This document shows, piece after piece, positions 7,720 to 16,713 of a stretch of 64,000 bases of DNA. The notes beneath the pieces are model-generated. The model was not told the DNA's origin. It saw only the letters and a list, made by a program, of their open reading frames with translations, and made no database searches. The first letter of the stretch is position 1; the number at the start of each line of letters is the position of its first letter. Source of the DNA: Romboutsia timonensis (GTDB lineage: Bacteria; Bacillota; Clostridia; Peptostreptococcales; Peptostreptococcaceae); contig NZ_LT629850.1 of the NCBI RefSeq assembly GCF_900106845.1, forward strand, positions 1,849,478-1,913,477, read 5' to 3'. The position numbers and the translations under genes were made by a program.

Positions 7720-8520
7720 CTATAAAAATTTCTCAGATGCTCTTTTCCAAAATTCAAAGTCAGAACGTCTAAGAAGTTTTAATTTTAGGTCAGATCTTAC
7801 AATATGAATATCTGTAATATCATTAAACCTATATTCATTTCCATCTACAACCACTAATATAGAATTTTCAAATCTATACTCTGGCACTATACTTATTGTA
7901 GATTTTGCAGATAAAACTATACTTGAAGTAAAAGATCTATATGCAATAGTATTCATTGGTGCAAGTGGTGTAAGCTGTAATGTATCTAAACTTGGATCTA
8001 TAATACTTCCACCTGCTGAGTAATTATATGCAGTAGATCCAATAGGTGTTGATATAAGCATACCATCTCCACTAAAGTTTTGGATTTTATTTTCATTAAC
8101 CCTTAAATCTAAATGTAGCGTTCTTGAACAAACACTTTTAATTACTATTTCATTAACTGCATAAATATCTTTACTTCTTTCTTTAGTACATATACTCCCT
8201 TTTAAAGGATGTACTTCTTGTATAGTAAAGTTATTATTTTTATATAACTCTATAAATTCATCGATTTCATCTGGGTCAAACTCGGCAAAAAAACCTAAAT
8301 GTCCTGTATTTATTACTACCATAGGTACATTTGGAAATTTAAAATCTTGAATAGTTTTTAAAAAAGATCCATCTCCCCCTATAGATATTATAAGTTCTGT
8401 ATTTTCTTCTAATTTTGAACTTACTAAAAAATTATTCTCCTTAAGCTTTTTAGTTAGTAATTCTTTGGTATCTAATGACTTCTCTAAGTCGTTTGAGTTT
8501 ATAGTTATAACTCTTTTCAT
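7720..8520 (-). CDS. nadK: NAD kinase
   Basis: It phosphorylates NAD to NADP with ATP or polyphosphate. The GGDGSFLKT motif (about residues 48-56) and NTGHLGFFAEF are the diagnostic signature; STPIGSTAYNYSAGG carries the conserved substrate-binding segment. At 266 residues it matches the usual bacterial length. The start follows TAGGAAAG. The gene is alone, with a kinase gene upstream; its terminator seems to be the hairpin split by IS copy 2. Confidence 0.95.
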   Translation of the reverse strand: MKRVITINSNDLEKSLDTKELLTKKLKENNFLVSSKLEENTELIISIGGDGSFLKTIQDFKFPNVPMVVINTGHLGFFAEFDPDEIDEFIELYKNNNFTIQEVHPLKGSICTKERSKDIYAVNEIVIKSVCSRTLHLDLRVNENKIQNFSGDGMLISTPIGSTAYNYSAGGSIIDPSLDTLQLTPLAPMNTIAYRSFTSSIVLSAKSTISIVPEYRFENSILVVVDGNEYRFNDITDIHIVRSDLKLKLLRRSDFEFWKRASEKFL

Positions 8521-8598
8521 ATTTAATCTTTCCTAACTTTAATAATTGTCATATTTTTATTATATTTTACATTTTATTTAAATTATATTCAATCTTTA

Positions 8599-8675
8599 AA
8601 ATTTGCTTAACTTATGTCGCCAACGTTATATCCTCGTTAACACGTCGGATACATCCGTTGCTTAAAATTCACTAT
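8599..8675. repeat. Dispersed palindromic repeat, copy A (short type)
   Basis: It shares AAAATT..GCTT, ATGTCGCCAACG and TCCGTTGCTTAAAATT with copies at 18103, 24525 and 44150. It is GC-richer than its surroundings and lies between nadK and the protein kinase gene. Confidence 0.65.
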
Positions 8676-8702
8676 GTTCATAAATCTAAACTTTAAAATA
8701 AA

Positions 8703-8740
8703 AAATAGATACATTTAAACAGTTTTATATGTATCTATTT
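8703..8740 (-). terminator. Terminator of the protein kinase gene
   Basis: Stem AAATAGATACAT / ATGTATCTATTT lies just after the stop codon. Confidence 0.7.
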
Positions 8741-8747
8741 GTATTCA

Positions 8748-9701
8748 TTATATTATTAATGTTGTTAGTGCTGAAAGTATAATAATTATAATTGCTGATA
8801 TTAATAATAATTTATTTCTATTTTTTGTAACTTTAGTTTTCTTTTCATATTTATAATTTTGTTCATCTTCTATTAATAATGATTCTTTTATCTCTGCTTT
8901 TTCATACATTATAGAACTTAAATCTAATATAACTTCTCTAAATTCACTATACTTCTCTGTTCTGTTTAAAAGCTTTTTTATTATCTCTATTAATTCTTCA
9001 TTTCCATTTATACCTTTTAAAGCATTAAAATTTATACCTTTGTCTATAAATTTTAACATTTGTTCTTCATCATAACTTTCGCCAAATGGTAATTTTTTAA
9101 ATATACATTCAAATAAAATTAATCCCAATGCAAAAAAGTCACTTTCTGTATCTGTATAGTTAATGCATAGCTGATGTGGGGATAAATATTTTATATTATT
9201 CCCTGACCTTATGTTTACACCATGGTTAGCTTTAGTAACTCCAAAATTTAATATTTTTACATTATACCATTTATCTACTAAAATATTACTTGGATTCAAG
9301 TCTCCATGGTACATCCCATGCTCTTTAGCCGCTTCTAGTCCCTTTAGTATTTGAGTTGCTATTGATATTATTGCTTCTAAGTGAAGGTAATTCCCCTCTA
9401 TTATATTATTTAAACTAATACCCTTTTCATATTCATATATCATATAATACCATATTCCATCTTCTCTATAATCAACACCTACATCAATCATATTTAGTAT
9501 ATAAGGTGAGTTTATCTCTCTTATTATGGTAGATTCATCAATTAGATTTGCTAGAAAGTCTTCACATATATGATTATTATGATTTATTACTTTTAATAAA
9601 ATAGTTTTATTTTCATATAAATCTCTTGCTTTATAGAGTTTATTAAACTCTATATTATCTTCTATATTTATTATAGAGTACCTATTTCCTATAAAGTTCA
9701 A
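8748..9701 (-). CDS. Tail-anchored Ser/Thr protein kinase-like protein with NFG in place of DFG
   Basis: A Hanks-type kinase domain (about 1-270) is followed by a basic linker and one C-terminal membrane segment (about 296-317) with no extracellular domain. The ATP lysine (Lys37, LLKVIN), helix-C glutamate (Glu62) and catalytic loop HGDLNPSN (Asp134, Asn139) are present. The Mg-binding DFG is replaced by NFG (Asn152), and the glycine loop is poorly conserved, so activity may be weak or absent. The start is TTG, just after GGGAGG. Substrates are unknown. Confidence 0.8.
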   Translation of the reverse strand: MNFIGNRYSIINIEDNIEFNKLYKARDLYENKTILLKVINHNNHICEDFLANLIDESTIIREINSPYILNMIDVGVDYREDGIWYYMIYEYEKGISLNNIIEGNYLHLEAIISIATQILKGLEAAKEHGMYHGDLNPSNILVDKWYNVKILNFGVTKANHGVNIRSGNNIKYLSPHQLCINYTDTESDFFALGLILFECIFKKLPFGESYDEEQMLKFIDKGINFNALKGINGNEELIEIIKKLLNRTEKYSEFREVILDLSSIMYEKAEIKESLLIEDEQNYKYEKKTKVTKNRNKLLLISAIIIIILSALTTLII

Positions 9702-9786
9702 ATTCCTCCCTCACTTTTTTACATTTTTTTATTTCAATATAATTATAATATCATTTTTAATATGTTTTTCCAACAAAAACAACAAA

Positions 9787-9822
9787 AAAATATAGCTAAT
9801 ACGAATATCAGCTATATTTTTA
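9787..9822 (-). terminator. Terminator of the VanW-family gene
   Basis: AAAATATAGCT (9787-9797) pairs with AGCTATATTTT (9810-9820); on the minus strand the second arm runs into a T-rich stretch. Confidence 0.75.
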
Positions 9823-11127
9823 TTAATTATTTTTGTTTTTATATACACTATTAGATATATATTGAGTCCTGATTACATTTCCATTTGAATCTCTATATTC
9901 TATATATGTTTTTGCAGCGTCTAATCCTCCTGTTGTATACGGCTCTACTTTTATGCTTATATTTTTCTTATCCGATGCATTTCCATATATTTTAGAAGTT
10001 ATTACACCATTACTTACTGTATTTTTTATATATACTGGATGAGAGTATGGGTTTTTAAATCTAAAATCACTACCACCATCACTAACCATTGCATCTCTTC
10101 CTATAGACACATAACTTGACTTTAATGAGTGATTTCTTCTTGATGTTACATCAAGGCCAGAATATAATACTGAATTAAATAAAGTACTAGATACTTGGCA
10201 CACTCCTCCACCTACATCTTGCTCTAATTTTCCATTTATTATAACAGGAGCATCTTTGTATCCATTTGATTTTGTTCTTTTACCCGTTAGATTATTATAC
10301 GAAAATTCTTCTCCGGGCATTAGTAATACATCACTTGTTGCTTTTGCAGATAGTACTATATTTGTAACTCTATTTGAATCATTTGTTGAAAATTTTGTAC
10401 TAAACTCTGCTAGTAATGTATTTACACTTTTAGCAGCTTCTGTACTTATCTTTGGCTGTTTTATATTTACTTTTAAATCTATAGCTTTATAATCTTTATT
10501 TTTTATAGCATCATAAATAGATTCTTTAGTTGCTGCTATATCTAATTCTTTACCTATAGTTGCACTAGATGCACTAATATTTCCAGAATCAGATATATAT
10601 ACCTTTGCATTTTCCATAGCCACATTTATTGATTCTGATATGCTCTGTATTTTCTCACTTAACTTATTTTCATTGTATAAAGATTTTATCTCTAGATTTT
10701 TAATATTTTTATTAAGGTCGAAAAATCTTTTTATATTTTTAAAATATGAGTCCGTTTTAGTATAATTATAAGCTTCATCTACAACTTCACTAGTATTATA
10801 CTTTAAGTCAATTTCATCTGGTGATATTATATTTGTTTCTCCATCATAATTAAGTTGTATATCACTTGGAGTTATATTTTCATTTATATAGTTAATTGCT
10901 TCTTCTTTCGTCAGATTAGATACATCTATACCTTCTATAAATATGTTTTTAGCTATTGCATTTGTATATATATACTTTTTATTAAAGTAATTAATTGAAA
11001 TTCCTAATACACAAATAATAGCTACTAATCCTATAATCTTATACTTTTTAGCCTTTGATTTTTCACTTTTACCAAAACTTCCATCTAGTGTACTGCTTTG
11101 ACTTGCTCCTATGTTATTTTTGCCCAT
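9823..11127 (-). CDS. VanW-family membrane-anchored cell-wall protein
   Basis: The 434-residue protein has a short cytoplasmic N-terminus, one membrane segment (about 30-48), a peptidoglycan-binding-like region (about 60-240) and a C-terminal VanW domain (about 255-390; MPGEEFSYN, GGGVCQVSSTLFN, RRNHS, SDFRFKNP). VanW proteins occur in some vancomycin clusters, but most clostridial members are stand-alone envelope proteins of unproven function. There is no van gene nearby. The start has GGTGGAG 3-4 nt upstream. Confidence 0.88.
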   Translation of the reverse strand: MGKNNIGASQSSTLDGSFGKSEKSKAKKYKIIGLVAIICVLGISINYFNKKYIYTNAIAKNIFIEGIDVSNLTKEEAINYINENITPSDIQLNYDGETNIISPDEIDLKYNTSEVVDEAYNYTKTDSYFKNIKRFFDLNKNIKNLEIKSLYNENKLSEKIQSISESINVAMENAKVYISDSGNISASSATIGKELDIAATKESIYDAIKNKDYKAIDLKVNIKQPKISTEAAKSVNTLLAEFSTKFSTNDSNRVTNIVLSAKATSDVLLMPGEEFSYNNLTGKRTKSNGYKDAPVIINGKLEQDVGGGVCQVSSTLFNSVLYSGLDVTSRRNHSLKSSYVSIGRDAMVSDGGSDFRFKNPYSHPVYIKNTVSNGVITSKIYGNASDKKNISIKVEPYTTGGLDAAKTYIEYRDSNGNVIRTQYISNSVYKNKNN

Positions 11128-11224
11128 TTCTCCACCTCATTTTAAATATCATATAAATTATATTTTAAGCATTAATGTTATACAACATTTAACCGAAATG
11201 TGTAACTTTATTGTTACATATTGT

Positions 11225-11863
11225 CTAATTTAATTTTATATCTACTATAATCGGATAATGGTCTGATAAATTTATTTTATCTAATTTGTATTTATATATT
11301 CCTAATGATTTGTCTACTAATATATAATCAATTCTTGCATTACTCTTTTCAAAGGTTGCTATACTTTGATTATTTGTATATACAGCACTATCATTAAATA
11401 TACTTATAAATATATTTTTCTCATTAAAATCTCCACATATTACTTTTGATTTTTGCAATCTATTTGTATAATCTATTATTTGGCTTAATTGTTCTTTTCT
11501 TTCATCCTTATCAAGACCCAAATGAGTATTTATTACATCTATACAGCAACATTCAGAAAATACGTTCGTATGTAGAAAACCTCTTTGTTCTCCTTTACTT
11601 TTTAAAAATATATGTTCGTTGTATAAAATTTCATTTTTTGAAAGTGTAGCTATTCCATACATTAAGGTAGGCTTATTTATATTTGCTGCAAATATTCCAT
11701 CTACTTTTAGGCTTTGTTTTAAAAGTGCAAATTGATTGTAAAGTACCTCTTGAAGACATATTATATCCGCATCTAATTCTTTTAGATATCTTATAATTTT
11801 ATTTAATGTAAATACATTATTATCATCCATGCCCTTATGAATGTTGTAACTTACTATTTTCAA
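11225..11863 (-). CDS. Endonuclease/exonuclease/phosphatase-family protein
   Basis: The 212-residue metal-dependent phosphoesterase shows the family residues in order: SYNIHKG with Asn near 7, CLQEV with the metal Glu, DVINTHLGLD, CGDFN and a terminal SDHYPIIVDI with Asp-His. The fold covers DNases, sphingomyelinases and inositol phosphatases, and the substrate cannot be told here. There is no signal peptide. The start is TTG with AGGGTGTGAT upstream. Confidence 0.85.
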   Translation of the reverse strand: MKIVSYNIHKGMDDNNVFTLNKIIRYLKELDADIICLQEVLYNQFALLKQSLKVDGIFAANINKPTLMYGIATLSKNEILYNEHIFLKSKGEQRGFLHTNVFSECCCIDVINTHLGLDKDERKEQLSQIIDYTNRLQKSKVICGDFNEKNIFISIFNDSAVYTNNQSIATFEKSNARIDYILVDKSLGIYKYKLDKINLSDHYPIIVDIKLN

Positions 11864-11888
11864 CTAAATCACACCCTAAATTTTAAAA

Positions 11889-11907
11889 CCTAGCCATAGG
11901 CTAGGTC
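11889..11907 (-). terminator. Terminator of the 56-aa gene
   Basis: CCTAGCC / GGCTAGG with loop ATA, followed by TTTT on the minus strand. Confidence 0.7.
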
Positions 11908-11919
11908 TTATATATATTA

Positions 11920-12090
11920 TTAATGTTTTATTTCTTTTCTTATTTTAGTGAATCTACCTTTGTTTGCAACAAATACAAATCCCATTTTATTATATATTTC
12001 ATTTAACTGCTCTAATGTTACTTCTCCATTTTCTAAGTTTGTTAAAGTTATTTCATTTATATTATTTAAGCTATTTGTTTTTGTTATCAT
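11920..12090 (-). CDS. Small hypothetical protein, 56 aa
   Basis: ATG at 12090 follows AGAGGAGTGATAACC, a strong binding site, and the frame ends in TAA at 11920, directly before a terminator. The product begins MITKTNSLNNINEITL and ends FTKIRKEIKH. It is soluble and rich in Asn, Thr and Lys, with no motif I recognise. Ribosome binding site and terminator together argue that it is a real gene. Confidence 0.7.
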   Translation of the reverse strand: MITKTNSLNNINEITLTNLENGEVTLEQLNEIYNKMGFVFVANKGRFTKIRKEIKH

Positions 12091-12194
12091 TGGTTATCAC
12101 TCCTCTTAAATTTTATACTTTATTATATTATCCATAAATTCAAAATATTACTAATTTATAATAAAAATTTAATTAAATTTTCCCTTTTTATTTT

Positions 12195-12237
12195 AAACGT
12201 TCGTTTGCTATATCAATCATATACCAAACAAACGTTT
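12195..12237. promoter_or_regulatory. Inverted repeat in a divergent promoter region (operator candidate)
   Basis: AAACGTTCGTTTG (12195-12207) and CAAACAAACGTTT (12225-12237) match at 12 of 13 positions with a 17-nt spacer. It lies between the divergent genes starting at 12090 and 12342. No regulator gene is adjacent. Confidence 0.5.
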
Positions 12238-12341
12238 GAGTCAATAGAATTTTTAACTTTTTTGCAATTTTTATTCTTGCACTGAATATATTTTAATATA
12301 ACATCCTTAATCCTATTAATTTATAAAAGGGGGAATAATTT

Positions 12342-12875
12342 TTGAAAGAAAACAATAGTAAGACAATTGCATTTAAACAAAGAGAAGAACATCACATTTC
12401 AAAATATAAGTTTAAAGCCAATGAATATGGAAAAATAGATTTTAAAGTTATTCCTTACCCAAAATATAAAAAAGTATTAAGGAATGGACGTAAATTTATA
12501 AAATTCAAAAATATATTTATAATTTTATTGATTATATTGATATCTTCTGCTTATTTTTTCCTAACTAATAAACGTCTATCTCACTTAATAGATAAAAAAG
12601 AGTCTAATTCTATATCTGTATCAGATGATAGGACAATATCTAATATTGATTTTAATACCTATTCTAAAATTATAGAATCTCATATAAATACATTGATTCC
12701 ATTAAATTACGAACATAGTATCAAAACTGAAACAATGCATAAAAACGGTTCATACTTATATGCTCAATGTGTTATATCATCAAGTAAAAGTGATAATTTA
12801 TATTTTGATATAATTTTAAAAGATGATGAATCTTATTCTCTTATTGTTAATGATATTGAATATATAAAAAGATAG
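12342..12875 (+). CDS. Hypothetical membrane-anchored protein, 177 aa
   Basis: I do not recognise a family. The basic N-terminal region of about 60 residues is cytoplasmic, one membrane segment follows (about 63-80, IFIILLIILISSAYFFL), and the C-terminal 95 residues form an extracytoplasmic domain. The start is TTG, preceded by AAAGGGGG at 7-9 nt. The gene is isolated on the plus strand with its own terminator. Confidence 0.75.
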   Translation: MKENNSKTIAFKQREEHHISKYKFKANEYGKIDFKVIPYPKYKKVLRNGRKFIKFKNIFIILLIILISSAYFFLTNKRLSHLIDKKESNSISVSDDRTISNIDFNTYSKIIESHINTLIPLNYEHSIKTETMHKNGSYLYAQCVISSSKSDNLYFDIILKDDESYSLIVNDIEYIKR

Positions 12876-12905
12876 GATATCTCATATGAGATATCCTATC
12901 TTTTT
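12871..12905 (+). terminator. Terminator after the 177-aa gene
   Basis: A near-perfect palindrome 12871-12900 (GATAGGATATCTC / GAGATATCCTATC) is followed by TTTTT. Confidence 0.85.
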
Positions 12906-13011
12906 ATATATTTACCTTTATAAGTAAATTGCATATTCTGTAAATAGTTAAGCTGTTTTAACTATTTAATTAAAAATTAGCTTCTTTTTTGTTTACTTTG
13001 CTACAAAAATA

Positions 13012-13428
13012 TTAAAATATACTTTCTATTTTTCCTGTATGCATATCTACATAATACCATCCTGCAGTGGCAGTATGCCAAGTTTTTTCATCATCTTGTA
13101 TAATTTCATAAGCATGAACTACATAATTATTTCCCTCTATATGATCAACTTCTATAATACTTGGCATATATCCATAGTTTTTGAACATATCTTTTACAAG
13201 TGAGATTGCCTTACTTTCTGATATAGTATCAGATTGTTGATCTTGTTTAGTTTTATCTCCTTTTATAGTACTTTTTTCTTTTACTTCTAAATTAAATATC
13301 TCTTCTGATTTTTCATATTCTTTGTTGAAAATTGATAGATTACATTCTTCTAAATTTTTACTAAAATTTGAATTTATGATTCCTGTAAGAAAAAATGTAC
13401 TTATTAATATTATCGAAATTCTTTTAAT
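13012..13428 (-). CDS. Small exported PepSY-like protein with an apparent ATT start codon
   Basis: The 138-residue frame is clearly coding: a signal-peptide-like N-terminus (KRISIILISTFFLTG), a low-complexity charged linker, and a C-terminal domain (about 70-138; SESKAISLVKDMF, EVDHIEG, HTGKIESIF) like those of clostridial exported PepSY-type proteins. No ATG, GTG or TTG exists between the upstream in-frame stop (13435-13437) and residue ~72. ATT at 13426-13428 lies 10 nt after AAAGGAG. Either initiation is at ATT or the start codon has mutated. Confidence 0.65.
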   Translation of the reverse strand: MKRISIILISTFFLTGIINSNFSKNLEECNLSIFNKEYEKSEEIFNLEVKEKSTIKGDKTKQDQQSDTISESKAISLVKDMFKNYGYMPSIIEVDHIEGNNYVVHAYEIIQDDEKTWHTATAGWYYVDMHTGKIESIF

Positions 13429-13524
13429 ATCCTCTCAGCTCCTTTGATGTTGTATACATAGTAATTTAATACTATATTAGATATTTATTGTGTATTAAGA
13501 TAAATAAATTAGTATAACTAAAAA

Positions 13525-13567
13525 ATATCCTAAAGATTAGCTTTATATAGCTAATCTATAGGATATT
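13525..13567 (-). terminator. Terminator of sbcC
   Basis: Long stem ATATCCTA..GATTAGCT / AGCTAATC..TAGGATAT; on the minus strand it is followed by TTTTTT. Confidence 0.85.
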
Positions 13568-13587
13568 ATTTACATAACTATTATTTT

Positions 13588-16500
13588 TTATAATATATTA
13601 AATTCTACCTTACTTCCTTTTGATGTAGATGTAACTTCAAGTTTTGCATCAATTCTTTCTTTAAGTTCTTCAACATGAGAGATTATACCAACTAACCTTC
13701 CACCTCTTTGTAGTTCAAGTAAACTATCAATTGCATTATCTAAAGACTGAGGATCTAATGTACCAAAACCTTCATCTACAAACATAGTATCAAGTGATAC
13801 CCCTCCTGCATTTGATTGTACTATATCAGAAAGACCTAAAGCTAATGATAGTGATGCTTTAAAACTTTCTCCACCAGATAATGAGCTTACATCCCTTGAA
13901 CTATCTGTATAATTATCATATATTTCAAGCTCTAGACCTTTTTGACCTGCTCCTTTACTCTTAGATGTTTTTCTTATTAATGAGAATCTATCTCCTGTCA
14001 TTTTTTCTAATCTTATATTGGCAGCTTCTATTATATCTTCAAAGTAAGATGCTAATATATATCTTTCAAAGGATATATATGGAGCTTTTTTACCATTAGC
14101 TAAATCTGCCAACTCACCTACCACTTTATATTCTTCTTCTATTTCTTTAAATTCTATATTAAGATTTTCAACATTTTTAAGTATTGTTTTGTTTCCAACT
14201 ATTATTGCATGTAATTCTCTTAATTTACTTTCTAGTTCTTTTTTATTATTTTGTATAGATCTTATTTCTTCATCTATTGTAGTTATATCCATAAATACTA
14301 TATCTTTAGTTTTATTTATTATATCTTCCTGCTTAGCCTTTGTTAATTTAAGCTCTGAGTTATAATTTTCTACTTCTTTTTCTAAAACTTCTACCATTGA
14401 TATCTTTAACTTAGCATTTTCATAATCTTCTATATTATCAAAGCCTTGCTCTTTTATAGCTTCATTAAAGTTAGTTTGATTATTAGCTATTTCTAACTTT
14501 AATTCTTCAATTGATTTATTTATTTCTTTAGATATAGAATTTTCTCCTTCTAGTTTTTTAGCTAGATTTTCATTTTCAAGTCTTAGTTTTGCTAATTTCT
14601 CTTTACTTGTATTAAGTTCCTTAGTCTTAACTTCTATTAACTTATTTAAAGTTTTTACATTAGTTATATTTTCTGGTATTTCTTTTTTATACTCATCTAT
14701 TTTAGTAGTAGTTTGTGTAAGTTCTTTTATATATTCTTTTTCATCCTCTTCTAGCTTAATTAAATTTTGTTCATTTTCACTAATTACAGTTACTATACTA
14801 GATAAATCTTTTTCTACTTTTTCTTTTAAGTTTATACGTTTATTAATTTCGTCTAATTCAATATTAAGCTTATTTTTAGCTGAGTTAATATCTACACCTA
14901 TATTTTTAAGAACAGCAAATGTATCTGCTGAATATGTTAACTCGACATTTAAAGTACCTCTTATTTCACTTAAATAGGTATTTATCTGTTCTTCGTAGCT
15001 AATCCTCTTTGTATTTAACTCTGTGAGTTCTGTAATCTTTTCTTGATTTTGTTTCTCCAACATATCTAAATTATCTTTAGCTATTTTTAGCTCTTCTTTA
15101 GACGGTATTTCTATATCATTTTTTATACTAGCTTTATTTGGATGGTTAGTTGAACCACATACTGGACAAGGTTTATTTTCTTGTAATTGGCTTGCAAGTA
15201 TGCCAGCTTGTTCTTTCTTATATAAATCATCTTTTGTTTCATAATCAGTTTTATTACTCTTATATTTTGCTTCAAAAGCAACATATTCTTTATATTTAGA
15301 TTGATGAACAAGACATGTATTTTTATGATTCTTTATAGTATTTAATATTGTACGTATATCATCTAATATTTTATCTTTACCATCTTTTTGTTTTTCTATC
15401 TCTAATTTTTTAGTTTCTAAACTAGTTATATCTTTTAACTCTAGTTCTTTTTCTTCTTTAGATTTTTTTAATGTTTCAGTTTCTTTTTTATTGTTACTTA
15501 TTTGAAGTTTACTATTTTCTAAATTTTGTTTTAACTCTACTAAGTTTTTATTAAGGTTCTCAAGTTCTAAAATCTTTTCTTCTAGCTTAATAAGATTATT
15601 TATTTCTACACTTAGTTTTTCTCTTTCATTTTCTTTATTTTCTTCTATTTTTAAAAGATTACTTGACTCTTCTTGTTGTAGTTTTAAAGTTTCTATATTT
15701 TTTAAACTTAAATTATAATCTTCTTCTCTTTTAGTTAATTTTTTAGTAGTTTCTATAAGCTTATCTTCTATGTATTTTACTTCTTTTGCATTTTTTCCAT
15801 CTATTATAGCTTTTGCTTTGTTTTTATATTCATCTTCCTTTGATAGAAGTTCTTCTAAAGCTTTTGTAATAATCTCTTTTTCTTTAAGTAAGTTATTATT
15901 AGTTTCTATAATAGCCTTTTCTTGATTTTTAACTTGTAGATTATTGTCTACTTCTTTTCCTTCTTCATTAAGAGTTTTATAAATATTATTATCTCTTTCT
16001 AATAAATCTTTTAACTTTTCTATAACTAAAGGGAAATCCACATATTCGTCTATTACTATATCATGCTCACCTTTTATATTTTTTAAATTAATTTCCATTT
16101 CATGTTTACTTTTAGTTCTATTTTTACTAAGGTTTGCTGCTTTATCTTTAAGCTCTGCTTGTATTTTTTCAAAGTCGTAAGTATTAAATATTTTTCTAAA
16201 TATTCCTTCTCTCTCTACAGAGTCAGCTAATAATAATTTTTTAAATTCACCTTGTGCAAGCATTACAATTTGTTTAAATTGCTCTCTAGTTATACCTAAT
16301 ATTTCTATTATTTTATCAGTAACATTCTTTACCTTAGTTATTACCTTTCCATCTGGTAGGATTAAAGTAGCATCAGCAGATTTTTCTGTATAACCTTCAC
16401 CTCTAGCTTTTTTCTTTTTTTGCTTGGGGACTCTGTTTACTGTATATTTTTCTCCTCTAAGTTCAAATTCTAATTCTACATAAGTTTCTGTGTTATCATC

Positions 16501-16713
16501 AGCAAAGTGACTTCTTAAAGAATCAGTTTCTCTACTTTCTCCACTTGCTTCTCCATATAAAGCATAGCTTATAGCATCAAATATAGTTGTTTTTCCCGCT
16601 CCAGTTTTTCCCGATATAACAAATATATTTCTACCTTTTAGTTCTTCAAAATCTATAACTTGCTTAGATGCATAAGGCCCAAATGCACTTATAGTTAATT
16701 TTATTGGTCTCAT
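13588..16713 (-). CDS. sbcC: SbcC, ATPase subunit of the SbcCD nuclease
   Basis: The 1041-residue SMC/Rad50-like protein works with SbcD to open DNA hairpins and process double-strand ends. Walker A is GKTGAGKTT (about 35-43). Long coiled coils flank the zinc hook KPCPVCGSTNH (about 510-520). The C-terminal lobe has the signature SLSGGESFKASL and Walker B MFVDEGFGTLD. Its ATG overlaps the sbcD stop by one base (TAATG), so the two are translationally coupled. Confidence 0.96.
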   Translation of the reverse strand: MRPIKLTISAFGPYASKQVIDFEELKGRNIFVISGKTGAGKTTIFDAISYALYGEASGESRETDSLRSHFADDNTETYVELEFELRGEKYTVNRVPKQKKKKARGEGYTEKSADATLILPDGKVITKVKNVTDKIIEILGITREQFKQIVMLAQGEFKKLLLADSVEREGIFRKIFNTYDFEKIQAELKDKAANLSKNRTKSKHEMEINLKNIKGEHDIVIDEYVDFPLVIEKLKDLLERDNNIYKTLNEEGKEVDNNLQVKNQEKAIIETNNNLLKEKEIITKALEELLSKEDEYKNKAKAIIDGKNAKEVKYIEDKLIETTKKLTKREEDYNLSLKNIETLKLQQEESSNLLKIEENKENEREKLSVEINNLIKLEEKILELENLNKNLVELKQNLENSKLQISNNKKETETLKKSKEEKELELKDITSLETKKLEIEKQKDGKDKILDDIRTILNTIKNHKNTCLVHQSKYKEYVAFEAKYKSNKTDYETKDDLYKKEQAGILASQLQENKPCPVCGSTNHPNKASIKNDIEIPSKEELKIAKDNLDMLEKQNQEKITELTELNTKRISYEEQINTYLSEIRGTLNVELTYSADTFAVLKNIGVDINSAKNKLNIELDEINKRINLKEKVEKDLSSIVTVISENEQNLIKLEEDEKEYIKELTQTTTKIDEYKKEIPENITNVKTLNKLIEVKTKELNTSKEKLAKLRLENENLAKKLEGENSISKEINKSIEELKLEIANNQTNFNEAIKEQGFDNIEDYENAKLKISMVEVLEKEVENYNSELKLTKAKQEDIINKTKDIVFMDITTIDEEIRSIQNNKKELESKLRELHAIIVGNKTILKNVENLNIEFKEIEEEYKVVGELADLANGKKAPYISFERYILASYFEDIIEAANIRLEKMTGDRFSLIRKTSKSKGAGQKGLELEIYDNYTDSSRDVSSLSGGESFKASLSLALGLSDIVQSNAGGVSLDTMFVDEGFGTLDPQSLDNAIDSLLELQRGGRLVGIISHVEELKERIDAKLEVTSTSKGSKVEFNIL

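Noticed and set aside
9823-11127. VanW gene, with the VanZ gene at 63124, as part of a glycopeptide-resistance cluster
   Set aside because: No vanH/A/X, ligase or VanRS genes occur. Both families are common as stand-alone envelope proteins in Clostridia.
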